This document shows, piece by piece, positions 55,949 through 64,000 of a stretch of DNA of 64,000 nucleotides. The stretch comes from Bacillus sp. FJAT-42315 (GTDB lineage Bacteria; Bacillota; Bacilli; Bacillales; Domibacillaceae): positions 664,031 to 728,030 of the forward strand of contig NZ_KZ454941.1 of NCBI RefSeq assembly GCF_002797375.1. Direction: 5' to 3'. The first letter of the stretch is position 1; every line of letters starts with the position of its first letter. The notes below the pieces were generated by a model. It was not told the origin of the DNA, did not search any database, and worked only from the letters and a program-made list of their open reading frames with translations. Position numbers and translations under genes: made by a program.

Positions 55949-56190
55949 CAAATAATAACTCCAAGCAGCAACAAGAGATTTTGTTAATGATTAATCATAT
56001 TGTTCGAGAACTGATCGTGGAGTTCGGAAAAGATGAAAACGAAGCAATGGAGCTCGTGGAAAATTCACAAGTTGAGAAATCTTTAGCAGAAAATCCTATT
56101 GGTTTTCATGAATCGGCTTATGACTGGGCTGTCAGTGTACTAGCAGATAATAATGATATCGAAACATTAGAAAAATATCTGCATCATTAA
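55939..56190 (+). CDS. Small acidic partner of the DUF3990 protein, probable antitoxin
   Basis: An 83-residue, mostly helical, acidic protein (MFMTNNNSKQQQEILLMINH at the start; HESAYDWAVSVLADNN near the end). I do not recognise the family with certainty; DUF3990 neighbours in other genomes are small helical proteins such as DUF3791, which this resembles only in size. The start ATG 55939 follows GGAGGTGAT and lies within the toxin-like gene, giving tight translational coupling. Confidence 0.7.
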   Translation: MFMTNNNSKQQQEILLMINHIVRELIVEFGKDENEAMELVENSQVEKSLAENPIGFHESAYDWAVSVLADNNDIETLEKYLHH

Positions 56191-56248
56191 TGGTGAGTGG
56201 GCATATGGTCCATTCGTTTTTTTCTATTTCATTGATAACATCTAAAAC

Positions 56249-56289
56249 AAAAGGTAGGGCTATCTAGACAAGGCTCTACCTTTTATATT
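56249..56289 (+). terminator. Terminator of the DUF3990 pair
   Basis: AAAAGGTAGGGC pairs with GCTCTACCTTTT (one wobble) across a 12-base loop; an AT-rich tail follows. Confidence 0.85.
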
Positions 56290-56389
56290 TTTTGTTGTGA
56301 TTCGTGGAGGTTTTTTGTATTAAAATGAACAGCATCATCTATGACTCTATTATGTTATACTATCTTTATGTAAAATATTTGTAAAAAAA

Positions 56390-56542
56390 GTGATGGGTTT
56401 GAAAAGGTATATGGTAATTAAATATTGCATTGGAACAGGTGTATTGATTTATTTGGCTGCTGTTGCACTCTCTGATTTTATTAAGGGATTTATTAAAGGT
56501 TTTATTGACGGTATGGATTGTGAAGTTTTTATTCGGAGGTGA
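56390..56542 (+). CDS. Putative small membrane protein coupled to the next gene
   Basis: A frame of 50 codons (starting GTG 56390; TTG 56399 or ATG 56411 are also possible) encoding one hydrophobic helix (CIGTGVLIYLAAVALSDFI) and an amphipathic KGFIKGFIDG stretch. Its stop codon TGA is part of the GGAGGTGA binding site of the next gene, a coupling that argues it is translated. A TATACT box lies at 56357-56362. Its own binding site is weak. Confidence 0.45.
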   Translation: MMGLKRYMVIKYCIGTGVLIYLAAVALSDFIKGFIKGFIDGMDCEVFIRR

Positions 56543-56546
56543 TTGC

Positions 56547-57092
56547 TTGAAAAGAAACCGCATCGTGTTTGTTGTTACAGCTATCATATTGGTTGTGACG
56601 ACCGTTCTTTTGAGCCGCTCGAAACCATTGTATGGAAACGACAACAAATCAATAAAAAACGTGATTCAGTCGATTGAAGGTTACGAGCATCAAGCGATTG
56701 AGCTCATAGAAGTGAAAGATGTTGGTGACGAAAGAGTGGCGGGCTTTTTAGCAAATGGTGATCCAGCGTATATCCAGTTTTCTAAAAATGAAGAAGGCAA
56801 CTATGAGTGGAATCATGTAGAGAAAAGTGAAAGTCAATCATTTGTCTTTTATCCTATCTCAATCTCAAGCGGCGAAGCAAAAACGTTCATATGTATGATT
56901 GTAACGAATGAAAAAAGTGATTTAGCTAAAATGGTATTAACCGTAAATGGAAAGCAACATGAACAACTGTTTAACGCAAATGAGAAATCCGTTACTGTGA
57001 TAGAGTTGCCTAAGGCGAAAAACTATGAAATGACCATTGATTATTATGATAAACAGGGCAATGTTATAAACGAATGGGGTGATGCTCAATGA
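56547..57092 (+). CDS. Membrane-anchored extracytoplasmic protein of unknown function
   Basis: A 181-residue protein: an N-terminal helix (about 5-22, RIVFVVTAIILVVTTVLL) followed by a soluble, beta-rich part. I recognise no family and no catalytic motif. TTG 56547 directly follows GGAGGTGATTGC; the in-frame ATG at 56463 has no such site. It converges on yxeA with a shared terminator. Confidence 0.7.
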   Translation: MKRNRIVFVVTAIILVVTTVLLSRSKPLYGNDNKSIKNVIQSIEGYEHQAIELIEVKDVGDERVAGFLANGDPAYIQFSKNEEGNYEWNHVEKSESQSFVFYPISISSGEAKTFICMIVTNEKSDLAKMVLTVNGKQHEQLFNANEKSVTVIELPKAKNYEMTIDYYDKQGNVINEWGDAQ

Positions 57093-57105
57093 ACATCACC
57101 CCATT
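57073..57105. terminator. Bidirectional terminator
   Basis: AATGGGGTGATG and CATCACCCCATT form a perfect 12-bp stem around a 9-base loop. It overlaps the end of the plus-strand gene and precedes the stop of the opposing yxeA-like gene. Confidence 0.85.
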
Positions 57106-57109
57106 TGTC

Positions 57110-57469
57110 TTATTTTAATTTCTTTTTCACCTTATCAGGAAGCTCCGCTTGTTGCACTTCTTCATAAGAAGTAACCTCATTTTCTCCCTTTACAAAAACT
57201 TCAAGGTAGGCGTCGTGGCGAAGTTGATTTTGGCTTGTGAATTCTAGTGTTTTCGTTTCGCCTTTTTCGTTGATGGCTTCTAATTGATATTCGTAGCGCG
57301 TCCATTTTTCTCCTGTGTCAGTTACGTCTCCGATTTCTTTTCCGTCTGTTGTAATTTTGACGAAGTAGCTGTCAGCTCCGAGTCGGTTTATGTTCACGTT
57401 TTGGATGAATAAAATGAACCCGACAAATAAAGCAGCAAGTATTCCGATAGATATTCCTAATTTCTTCAT
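57110..57469 (-). CDS. yxeA: YxeA family protein
   Basis: A 119-residue protein with one N-terminal helix (about 4-23) and a small beta-rich domain (DUF1093). B. subtilis yxeA ends the yxdJKLM-yxeA locus for a peptide-responsive Bce-type transporter; the same order (ATPase, permease, YxeA) is seen here. Role unknown, possibly processing or modulating the transporter. The ATG follows AGGAGAATA, five bases behind the permease stop. Confidence 0.87.
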   Translation of the reverse strand: MKKLGISIGILAALFVGFILFIQNVNINRLGADSYFVKITTDGKEIGDVTDTGEKWTRYEYQLEAINEKGETKTLEFTSQNQLRHDAYLEVFVKGENEVTSYEEVQQAELPDKVKKKLK

Positions 57470-57474
57470 AATGA

Positions 57475-59406
57475 TTATTCTCCTTTGTTTATGCCAATTT
57501 TATAGTACGCTTGAACGGTCATGAAGTAGTACATAATGTAGATCAATGTGTATACGCCCATGCAGATCAGCGTTGGGATGATTAAGTTGATTGCTAATAA
57601 GTTAGATAGTGCGGTTAAAGCTATGGCACTATGAGTAATTCCTGCAAGTAATGGCAAGGCAAAGATGAAAAATACTTGTTTCGCAATCGTTTTTCGTACG
57701 TCTTTTTTATTGACGCCGATGTTGGATAGAATGCGATAACGGTCTTGGTCAGCATGTGCTTCTGTTAGTTGTTTGAAGTAGATGATACTGCCGGTTGCGG
57801 CTAAGAAGACAAGTCCTAAAAAGCCACCGACGAAAATGAGCAATCCGTTTGATTGTAAGCCAGCCGCATACACTTCGTAATAGCTAGACAAGGACGCTTC
57901 CTCTGGCATGATTGTTTTCAGTTGCTTTGTTAACTCTTTCGCTTGATGAGCGTTTGTGATGCCGAACATATCAATCGTTCTCGCTTCAAGCTCGTTTGCT
58001 AGCTTGTTGAATAGTTCATCACTGACGACAAGCGTTGCTCCATCGACACCGAAATTGAGGACGTCGTATGTTTTGAAATCAGTGAAGGTTACTTTTTCTT
58101 CACGATCGTTCAAATGAAACGTAATCGAGTTGCCAACATATTTCGGTGAGAATTCTTCATAGTACATGCGATCCAAGGCGGCGACTTCGTTTCCCTGTAG
58201 TGATAATGATTCTTTCCGTCCTTGTTTGTCGGCTAATGTATTAAAATCACTAGTTGAAATCAAGGCGTAGACCAATTCTGTACCCATGAATGGACTTTGT
58301 ATATTCGTTGTATCCGCCTCTACTTGTAAAGTGTTGATCGTTTGGTGATAGCGTAGCTTATGATCTTCTGCATGTTTGATCCGTTCCTCTGCTTGTTTCG
58401 CTAGTTGCTCATCTGTCGAGATGAAAGAATAGCTATTTGGTGTCATCGTTGTCGCTGTTGTTTTCGTATTATAGTAAAAGCTAAAAGCAGCTCCGACCGC
58501 TGTTAATGTCGTCGCACTTAAGACAGCGATGATCGTTAATGTGCGGGCATTGCCTTTGATTCGATATAACAATTGGGACGTCGTAATGATCGTTAACCCG
58601 TTCCAAAAGTGAGACTTCTTTTTCCTCAATGCTTTTAATGCATAGACGATGAAGGTGCTAAATAAAAAGTATGTGCCGGTAATGACCGTTGTTAAAATGA
58701 CGAGTGGTGTGAACAACAGACCGAGTGTTTGCCAAGCTGCAGAGTCGAACGATTGAAGAGCGAGCCAATAACCGCCACCAATCAGGATGAGCGACAATCC
58801 CGCTAACCATAGGGAAGCTTTCGGCTCATGTTCTCCTTCTTGATCCGCTTTGAATAGTTCAATTAATTGAAAGCGATAAATTAAGCGATAGCCTTGAAAC
58901 GATGTGACGAGTGTGATGATCAAAAAGACGATCGCTGTATTTATGATGGCCGCTGATGAAATCATAAAGTTCGTGATGGCCTCGTAGCCCATCATGTTCA
59001 TTAATAACGCGACGAATCCTTTTGATAACAACGCCCCAAGCGCGATCCCGATGACGAGTGCAAACATCCCCATCAAGAAGTTTTCATAAAAGAGCATGCG
59101 CCCAATTTCTTTTCGGCGAACGCCAAGTAGTGAATATAAGCCGACTTCTTTTTTTCGTTTCCGCATGAAGAAGGCGTTCGATGACCAAATAAAGATCGAA
59201 ACGAAAATCAGTAAGACAAACGAAGCGGCGCTAAAGATTGAGTTGATTTTCGGGGATGATTCTGCTGTTGCGGCAATCGTTTCGTCATACTTTAAGGAAA
59301 CGAATGTGAAATAAATGACGATGCCAAAAATCATCGAAGCAAAGTATAGAAAATAGTTCGTAAAGTTTTGGCGAATATTTTTCCGTGCGATATTAAAGAG
59401 CGTCAT
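57475..59406 (-). CDS. yxdM: Bce/Yxd-type ABC transporter permease
   Basis: A 643-residue FtsX-fold permease with ten predicted helices and the large extracytoplasmic domain (about 300-520) between helices 7 and 8 that defines BceB-type permeases. The MRKRKKEVGLYSLLGVRRKE block is typical. BceAB-type transporters protect against, or sense flux of, peptide antibiotics. It is named after YxdM because a yxeA gene follows; orthology to PsdB or BceB is not excluded. ATG 59406 follows GGAGGTGG and overlaps the ATPase gene end. Confidence 0.88.
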   Translation of the reverse strand: MTLFNIARKNIRQNFTNYFLYFASMIFGIVIYFTFVSLKYDETIAATAESSPKINSIFSAASFVLLIFVSIFIWSSNAFFMRKRKKEVGLYSLLGVRRKEIGRMLFYENFLMGMFALVIGIALGALLSKGFVALLMNMMGYEAITNFMISSAAIINTAIVFLIITLVTSFQGYRLIYRFQLIELFKADQEGEHEPKASLWLAGLSLILIGGGYWLALQSFDSAAWQTLGLLFTPLVILTTVITGTYFLFSTFIVYALKALRKKKSHFWNGLTIITTSQLLYRIKGNARTLTIIAVLSATTLTAVGAAFSFYYNTKTTATTMTPNSYSFISTDEQLAKQAEERIKHAEDHKLRYHQTINTLQVEADTTNIQSPFMGTELVYALISTSDFNTLADKQGRKESLSLQGNEVAALDRMYYEEFSPKYVGNSITFHLNDREEKVTFTDFKTYDVLNFGVDGATLVVSDELFNKLANELEARTIDMFGITNAHQAKELTKQLKTIMPEEASLSSYYEVYAAGLQSNGLLIFVGGFLGLVFLAATGSIIYFKQLTEAHADQDRYRILSNIGVNKKDVRKTIAKQVFFIFALPLLAGITHSAIALTALSNLLAINLIIPTLICMGVYTLIYIMYYFMTVQAYYKIGINKGE

Positions 59407-60160
59407 GAGCGCCACCTCCAAGCGACGCAAGCACATCTAAAATTTGCTGGAAGAAAGCTTGACGTGACTGCTCTCCTTTATACACTTCCTTAAATAACTC
59501 TCCGTCTTTAATAATCAATAACCGTTTGCAGAAGCTAGCGGCGTACGCATCATGTGTCACCATCATAATCGTAGAGCGTTGCTTTTCATTTAAGGCAGTT
59601 AAACTATTTAATAAATCGGTCGCTGATTTAGAATCGAGCGCCCCCGTTGGCTCATCGGCTAAAATCAACTTAGGGTTCGTGATGATTGCCCGGGAAGCGG
59701 CTGTTCGTTGCTTCTGTCCGCCAGAAATATGATACGGATATTTATTTAGAATCTCGCGAATGCCAAACGTGTCAGCCATTTCATGGACGCGCGTTTCGAT
59801 TTCTTTTACAGGCACTTTCGATAACGCTAGCGGCAGCACGATGTTTTCTTTTACCGTCAATGTATCTAGTAAATTATAATCTTGGAAAATAAAGCCGAGC
59901 TTATGGCGGCGGAAATCCGATAATTGCTCCTCTTTCATTTGGACAATATTTTGCCCGTCGATGATGATCTCACCAGCAGACGGTGTATCGATTGTTGATA
60001 AAATATTTAAAAGTGTCGACTTTCCAGCCCCAGAAGGCCCCATAATGCCGACAAATTCTCCTTCATGTATATCTAATTGAATGTCTTTTAAGGCGTGGTA
60101 CTCATTTTCTTTTGAGCCAAACACCTTTTCCACATTTCTTGCTTGTAAAATAGGTTTCAT
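59393..60160 (-). CDS. yxdL: Bce/Yxd-type ABC transporter ATP-binding protein
   Basis: A 255-residue ATPase with Walker A GPSGAGKSTLLN, Q-loop FIFQDYNLLDTLTVKEN, signature ISGGQKQRTAASRAI and Walker B LILADEPTGALDSKS, the usual pattern of BceA/YxdL. It heads the minus-strand operon ATPase-permease-yxeA and is divergent from the two-component genes. The ATG follows GAAGGAGAG. Its promoter region contains the CTTACA/CTTAA repeats that may bind the adjacent response regulator. Confidence 0.9.
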   Translation of the reverse strand: MKPILQARNVEKVFGSKENEYHALKDIQLDIHEGEFVGIMGPSGAGKSTLLNILSTIDTPSAGEIIIDGQNIVQMKEEQLSDFRRHKLGFIFQDYNLLDTLTVKENIVLPLALSKVPVKEIETRVHEMADTFGIREILNKYPYHISGGQKQRTAASRAIITNPKLILADEPTGALDSKSATDLLNSLTALNEKQRSTIMMVTHDAYAASFCKRLLIIKDGELFKEVYKGEQSRQAFFQQILDVLASLGGGAHDAL

Positions 60161-60203
60161 GTTGTTCTCTCCTTCCTTCTGACACCTATCATACGCACCG
60201 AAT

Positions 60204-60241
60204 CTTACACCATCTTAATCTGAACCTTACAAAAACCTTAA
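60204..60241. promoter_or_regulatory. Direct repeats CTTACA-N4/5-CTTAA, candidate response-regulator site
   Basis: CTTACA occurs at 60204-60209 and 60226-60231, each followed by CTTAA (60214-60218 and 60237-60241). CTTA words about 10 bases apart on one face of DNA fit an OmpR-family dimer; two such modules are spaced 22 bases apart. They lie between the transporter and the two-component operon. Confidence 0.55.
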
Positions 60242-60285
60242 AATATGAGAGGAATCGAACCGCTACTAAACGAAGCTTTTTCCGT

Positions 60286-60291
60286 TATACT
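60286..60291 (+). promoter_or_regulatory. Candidate -10 of the two-component operon
   Basis: TATACT 27 bases before the response-regulator start; no good -35 is visible at 17 bases, which fits an activated promoter. Confidence 0.4.
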
Positions 60292-60317
60292 AAAGAAAAA
60301 CAGGAGGGGGCCGACAG

Positions 60318-61025
60318 ATGACGAAACAGCAAGCAGTCCTGATTATTGATGATGAAGAGGATATTTTACGATTGTTGAAAACAGTGTTGACGAAAGAAGG
60401 AATTGAACGTATTTATACGAGTACGACCGTGAAGGATGGAGTAGAGCAATTTCAAGCGCATCGGCCGGATCTTGTTTTATTAGATATTATGCTGCCTGAT
60501 GGAGAAGGGTATGATGTGTGCAAGCAAATCCGCGAGATCTCCAACGTACCGATTTTATTTTTATCAGCGAAGGATGAAGAGGTGGATAAAATTGTCGGGT
60601 TTGCGATTGGGGGAGACGACTATATTACGAAGCCGTTCAGCCCGAAAGAAGTCGCTTATCGGGTAAAAGCACAGCTGCGCCGGGCGAGCTTTATGAGAGA
60701 GGAACCGAAAGAAGAGATTTTGCAAGCGGGGCCGTTTACGTTAAATGAACAAACGGCGGTGCTGACGAAGAACGGAGCATCGATTGAATTAAAGCCGAAA
60801 GAGCTGGGCTTAATGAGCCATTTGATGAAGCATGCTAATCATATTATTAGTAAAGAAAGTCTTTGTTATCACGTGTGGGGCGAGGATTTTATCGGTTTTG
60901 ATAATACGATTATGGTGCACATTCGTCGACTCCGCGAAAAAGTCGAAGAAAATCCATCGAAGCCAGAGCATATTCTCACAGTGAAAGGTTTAGGGTATAA
61001 ATTCGTTACGAAGGAGGATGGATGA
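60318..61025 (+). CDS. OmpR/PhoB family response regulator
   Basis: A 235-residue regulator with a receiver domain (acceptor D56 in LVLLDIMLPDGEG, lysine in ITKPFSP) and a C-terminal winged helix (about 138-232; FDNTIMVHIRRLREKVEENP and VKGLGYKF). ATG 60318 follows CAGGAGGGGG. It is cotranscribed with the kinase and divergent from the Bce-type transporter, which is its likely target. Confidence 0.92.
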   Translation: MTKQQAVLIIDDEEDILRLLKTVLTKEGIERIYTSTTVKDGVEQFQAHRPDLVLLDIMLPDGEGYDVCKQIREISNVPILFLSAKDEEVDKIVGFAIGGDDYITKPFSPKEVAYRVKAQLRRASFMREEPKEEILQAGPFTLNEQTAVLTKNGASIELKPKELGLMSHLMKHANHIISKESLCYHVWGEDFIGFDNTIMVHIRRLREKVEENPSKPEHILTVKGLGYKFVTKEDG

Positions 61026-62425
61026 TGCGCTGGCGTTTAACAGGAAGGTATTTATTTTCGATCCTCCTTATTGTGTTATTTGTCGTTTGTATTAATGGGG
61101 TGATGCTCATTGGCTTGCTAGTTTGGCAATCGCACACGACTGCTCCTTTATCTAGCCAACCAGTGGAATCGTTTGCGCGCGAGTTTAAACAATATGTTCA
61201 GATAGATGAAGGGAGACCAACGATTAGTTCAGTAGGAAAAGCAGTTTTGCAACAGAAACATGCTTGGATTCAAGTGTTGAATGAACAAGGAGAAGAGCAA
61301 TATACATACCGAGCACCAAAGACGTTGCCCACATCGTATTCACCAGTGGAAGTTGTTCAAATGTATAAATATAAAGAAGTCGATGCCGATACAACCGTCT
61401 TTATGGATAGTGTGAATCATAATGGACAAGCGTACAGTTATTTTATTGGTGTGGTTGATCGTAATATTAATAGATATGTCCTTTCATACAATACTGCACA
61501 ATTAGGGAAGAGCTTGAACAATATCTTTTTGCTGTTTCTGATCATCGACAGTTTGATTGCTGTGTTGATTGGCTATGTATTTAGCCAGCGTTTGACGAAA
61601 CCTGTTCATAAAATTATTGATGATATTAAAAAACTGGCAAACAAAGACTATAACGTAGTGAGTCAATCGAAGGGGGTTTATCGGGAAGTCACTCATAATG
61701 TACAGGATTTATCAACACAGTTAAAAAGAGCGGAAGTGGAGCGGAAGAAGCTGGATCGCTTAAAAGAAGAATGGATTGCGAACATTTCGCATGACATGAA
61801 AACGCCACTCGCCTCGATTCAAGGATTTGCAGAAATGATGAAGGATAAAGACTATGATTTTTCCATTGAAGAGATGCGTGAATACGCTGAAATCATTGAG
61901 AAAAAATCGCTATACATAAAAGAAGTGATCGACGATTTGAATTTAACAACACGCTTGAAAAATAAACAAATGTCGTTAAATAAGAAAAACGTCAATCTCG
62001 TCTCATTAGTGCGAAATCTCGTCATTGATTTATTAAATGACCCGAAACATCAACAGCGATCCATCTCTTTTGATTGTAAAGGTGAAGCGGTTTTTTTACA
62101 GGTAGACGAGTTATTGCTACGGCGGGCATTGAGTAATTTAATTTTTAATGCGGTCGTGCATAATGATCCTGATACGAAGGTAACCGTGGCATTGGAAGAA
62201 ACATCTATTTATATTGAAGATAATGGAAAAGGGATGAGCAGGGAAGAGCTTGACCATATTTTCAGCCGTTACTATCGTGGCACGAATACAGGGGAATCTC
62301 ATAAAGGCTCTGGGCTTGGGATGGCGATTGCGAAAGATATTATCGAAGCCCATCAAGGCACGATTACGATTAACAGCATTTTAGGTGAAGGAACAACGAT
62401 TCGAATTGAGTTATCTACCCATTAA
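61022..62425 (+). CDS. Sensor histidine kinase with extracytoplasmic domain
   Basis: A 467-residue kinase: helix 1 (about 10-35), an extracytoplasmic domain of about 125 residues, helix 2 (about 163-188), HAMP, HisKA with H257 in NISHDMKTPLASI, and HATPase_c (EDNGKGM, GSGLGMAIA). Bce-type kinases are usually short and lack an outer domain, so this kinase differs from BceS/YxdK although its genes face a Bce-type transporter. The start (ATG 61022 or 61025) follows AAGGAGG and overlaps the regulator stop. Confidence 0.92.
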   Translation: MMRWRLTGRYLFSILLIVLFVVCINGVMLIGLLVWQSHTTAPLSSQPVESFAREFKQYVQIDEGRPTISSVGKAVLQQKHAWIQVLNEQGEEQYTYRAPKTLPTSYSPVEVVQMYKYKEVDADTTVFMDSVNHNGQAYSYFIGVVDRNINRYVLSYNTAQLGKSLNNIFLLFLIIDSLIAVLIGYVFSQRLTKPVHKIIDDIKKLANKDYNVVSQSKGVYREVTHNVQDLSTQLKRAEVERKKLDRLKEEWIANISHDMKTPLASIQGFAEMMKDKDYDFSIEEMREYAEIIEKKSLYIKEVIDDLNLTTRLKNKQMSLNKKNVNLVSLVRNLVIDLLNDPKHQQRSISFDCKGEAVFLQVDELLLRRALSNLIFNAVVHNDPDTKVTVALEETSIYIEDNGKGMSREELDHIFSRYYRGTNTGESHKGSGLGMAIAKDIIEAHQGTITINSILGEGTTIRIELSTH

Positions 62426-62471
62426 CTTGTATATTTTTCCTGTTTAAAACACTTTATAAAAATATCATAAT

Positions 62472-62479
62472 GACGATAT
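62472..62479 (+). promoter_or_regulatory. Candidate sigma-D -10 of the chemoreceptor gene
   Basis: GACGATAT matches the flagellar sigma-D -10 consensus GCCGATAT at 7 of 8 bases, 34 bases before the start. The -35 (TAAA) at the expected 15-base distance is poor. Confidence 0.4.
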
Positions 62480-62512
62480 ATATAGAACAAGTGGGAAAGG
62501 AGGGAAAAGATT

Positions 62513-64000
62513 TTGAAGTTAGGAAAGCAGTTATTGTTATACATTGTAACCACCATGATGATAATTGGTGGTGTATTTTTGGTGATTTTATATGTCACCA
62601 CGGGTTCCACTGTCAACAAAGCTATCGGTAGTCAAGCGATTAATGTGGCGACTAATTTAGTGAGTCAGTTGGATGCAGAAAAATATAAAGAGTTCGCTGA
62701 AAGCCCGAAAGAGTCCGATTTATATAGGGAATTGCGTAGCGAGCTGAATGATTTACGACTAAAAAATGGTGTAATGTATGCTTATACGTATGAGGTTCCA
62801 AGGGAGGACCAGCCAGTCAAGTTTTTAGTTGATGGAATGCCGCTAGATGCGACAGAGGGAGTAGCAACCATCGGTGAAGAATCTTTATCGACGAAATCTG
62901 AATTTGTTGAACGTGCGATCAGTAAAAATGGGTATCATACGGATCTGGTTGAGGATGAGGAGTATGGCCAATTTTTATCAGCGCTTGTGCCGTTAAAGGA
63001 TGCGAGCGGAGAGGTCGTCGCGATTGTTGGTGTCGATGTGGCCGCTACACAAATTAATGAGATTGAAAAAAATATATTAACATCCGTTTTGTCGGTTTCG
63101 ATCGGGTTAATGGTCATTATTACTTTGCTGTCTTTATGGATGATCTATCGTTTTATCCGCCGGACGTTACAGCCGTTGCAAACGATTCAGCAAGTATCTA
63201 GTCAATTTGCGGATGGAGATGTAGTCGGAGCGGAGCAATCGCTTCATTCGTTGCAATATAGGCATGATAATGAAATTAGTGATTTCTCTAAATCGTTCGC
63301 GCAGTCATTAATCAAATTTAAAGAAGCCCTTTCGACGATTGGGCACACATCGAATCACTTAGAGAAAGTCGTTGGCAATCTTGGACATACGATGCATACG
63401 GTACGGGAGTCGAATGATACGATGTCAAGTCAGATTGGCTTAATGGCAGCTGATGGAGAACAGCAACGAATCAATAACAATGAAGTCGTCACCGCTATGG
63501 AAGAAATGGCGATTGGTATTCAACGGATGGCCGATTCGACGGCGCATATCGCTGAAACGTCGACGGAAATGACGGAGCTTGTTCAAACGAGTGTCGATGG
63601 TTCACGTTCAGTCGTTACACAAATTCAGCAAGTCGAATCATCGGTGCTAACAACAGGAAAGTATGTGGAGGAGATGGGGCAGCAATTCCGTTCGATTGAA
63701 GAAATGGTTCAAGTGATTACCGGAATTGCTGATCAAACCAATCTTCTTGCTCTTAACGCTGCGATTGAAGCAGCACGAGCAGGAGAAGCAGGGAAAGGCT
63801 TCGCAGTTGTTGCCAATGAAGTTCGCAAGCTAGCCGAAATGTCTCGTTCGTCTGCAGAGGAAATTCGTGAGCATCTTCAATCCTTTGAAGGTGTCACTGT
63901 CAAAGCATTAGCTGAAATGGAAAGCAGTTCAAACGAAGTGAAATCGGGTACTCAAGCAGTGATCGAGATCGGCCAAAACCTTGAAAAAGTATTTCAAGCT
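62513..64000 (+). CDS. Methyl-accepting chemotaxis protein (truncated by the window edge)
   Basis: Partial chemoreceptor, 496 codons visible, open at the right edge. TTG 62513 follows AAGGAGGG. Helix 1 (about 7-30), a periplasmic-side sensor of the Cache type (about 35-180; [20 protein letters not shown] near its end), helix 2 (about 187-210), HAMP-like linker, then a signalling domain with the hairpin-tip motif [20 protein letters not shown] followed by [21 protein letters not shown]. It signals to CheA/CheW. The ligand is unknown. Confidence 0.93.
   Translation, partial: MKLGKQLLLYIVTTMMIIGGVFLVILYVTTGSTVNKAIGSQAINVATNLVSQLDAEKYKEFAESPKESDLYRELRSELNDLRLKNGVMYAYTYEVPREDQPVKFLVDGMPLDATEGVATIGEESLSTKSEFVERAISKNGYHTDLVEDEEYGQFLSALVPLKDASGEVVAIVGVDVAATQINEIEKNILTSVLSVSIGLMVIITLLSLWMIYRFIRRTLQPLQTIQQVSSQFADGDVVGAEQSLHSLQYRHDNEISDFSKSFAQSLIKFKEALSTIGHTSNHLEKVVGNLGHTMHTVRESNDTMSSQIGLMAADGEQQRINNNEVVTAMEEMAIGIQRMADSTAHIAETSTEMTELVQTSVDGSRSVVTQIQQVESSVLTTGKYVEEMGQQFRSIEEMVQVITGIADQTNLLALNAAIEAARAGEAGKGFAVVANEVRKLAEMSRSSAEEIREHLQSFEGVTVKALAEMESSSNEVKSGTQAVIEIGQNLEKVFQA

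Overview
The window reads as a chromosomal segment of a Bacillaceae bacterium (Firmicutes, moderately AT-rich). Most genes fall in blocks that keep the Bacillus subtilis order: ftsE-ftsX with ctpB and minJ; csbA then uvrB-uvrA; yvlB-yvlD; hprK-lgt-yvoD-ppaX-yvoF; hisZGDBHAFI; yvcD-trxB-yvcI-rapZ-yvcK-whiA-crh; and clpP followed by tRNA-Arg. Gene starts are usually preceded by strong AGGAGG-like ribosome binding sites, TTG and GTG starts are frequent, and operons end in long hairpin-plus-T terminators. A YjcZ-type miniprotein and a SinI-like peptide fit a spore-forming, motile Bacillus relative. The species cannot be named from the sequence alone.

Layout. 0.2-3.1 kb: FtsEX and an EnvC-like M23 hydrolase (cell wall hydrolysis at division). 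3.2-4.7 kb: a small YjcZ protein and a membrane protein/thioredoxin pair. 4.8-7.5 kb: ctpB and minJ. 7.8-12.7 kb: a three-gene signalling cassette (Hpt-REC-GGDEF-REC protein, single-domain response regulator, hybrid kinase). 12.9-14.0 kb: two divergent polyamine acetyltransferases (BltD-like and SpeG). 14.1-17.9 kb: a CNNM/CorC metal exporter with a long leader and an upstream mini-ORF, uppP, an HD hydrolase and csbA. 18.0-21.2 kb: a reactive-sulfur operon (cstB-like dioxygenase/rhodanese, glutaredoxin, cstR, rhodanese, TauE) with two operators at its promoter, placed between csbA and uvrB. 21.4-27.8 kb: uvrBA with a LexA-like box, and yvlB/yvlD. 28.0-31.9 kb: the hprK operon. 32.7-34.1 kb: a CstA carrier. 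34.3-40.8 kb: the complete his operon, followed by an intergenic array of about 8.5 copies of a 41-bp repeat. 41.3-47.8 kb: yvcD to crh. 47.9-48.8 kb: clpP with a CtsR box, and tRNA-Arg(CCG).

After the tRNA the conserved order ends. 48.9-57.1 kb is AT-rich and accessory-like: a GntR regulator with three identical palindromic operators in front of a phnD-phnE-phnE-phnC transporter and a tyrosine-phosphatase-type enzyme; a stand-alone SinI-like peptide; a TetR regulator; a probable DUF3990 toxin-antitoxin pair; and small membrane genes. 57.1-62.4 kb holds a Bce/Yxd-type ABC transporter with YxeA, divergent from a two-component system whose kinase has a large extracytoplasmic domain. A chemoreceptor gene runs off the right edge.

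The strongest candidates for new biology are the GntR/phn/phosphatase operon, the DUF3990 pair, the phosphorelay/diguanylate cyclase cassette, the metal-exporter leader with its overlapping mini-ORF, and a possible sRNA between trxB and yvcI.
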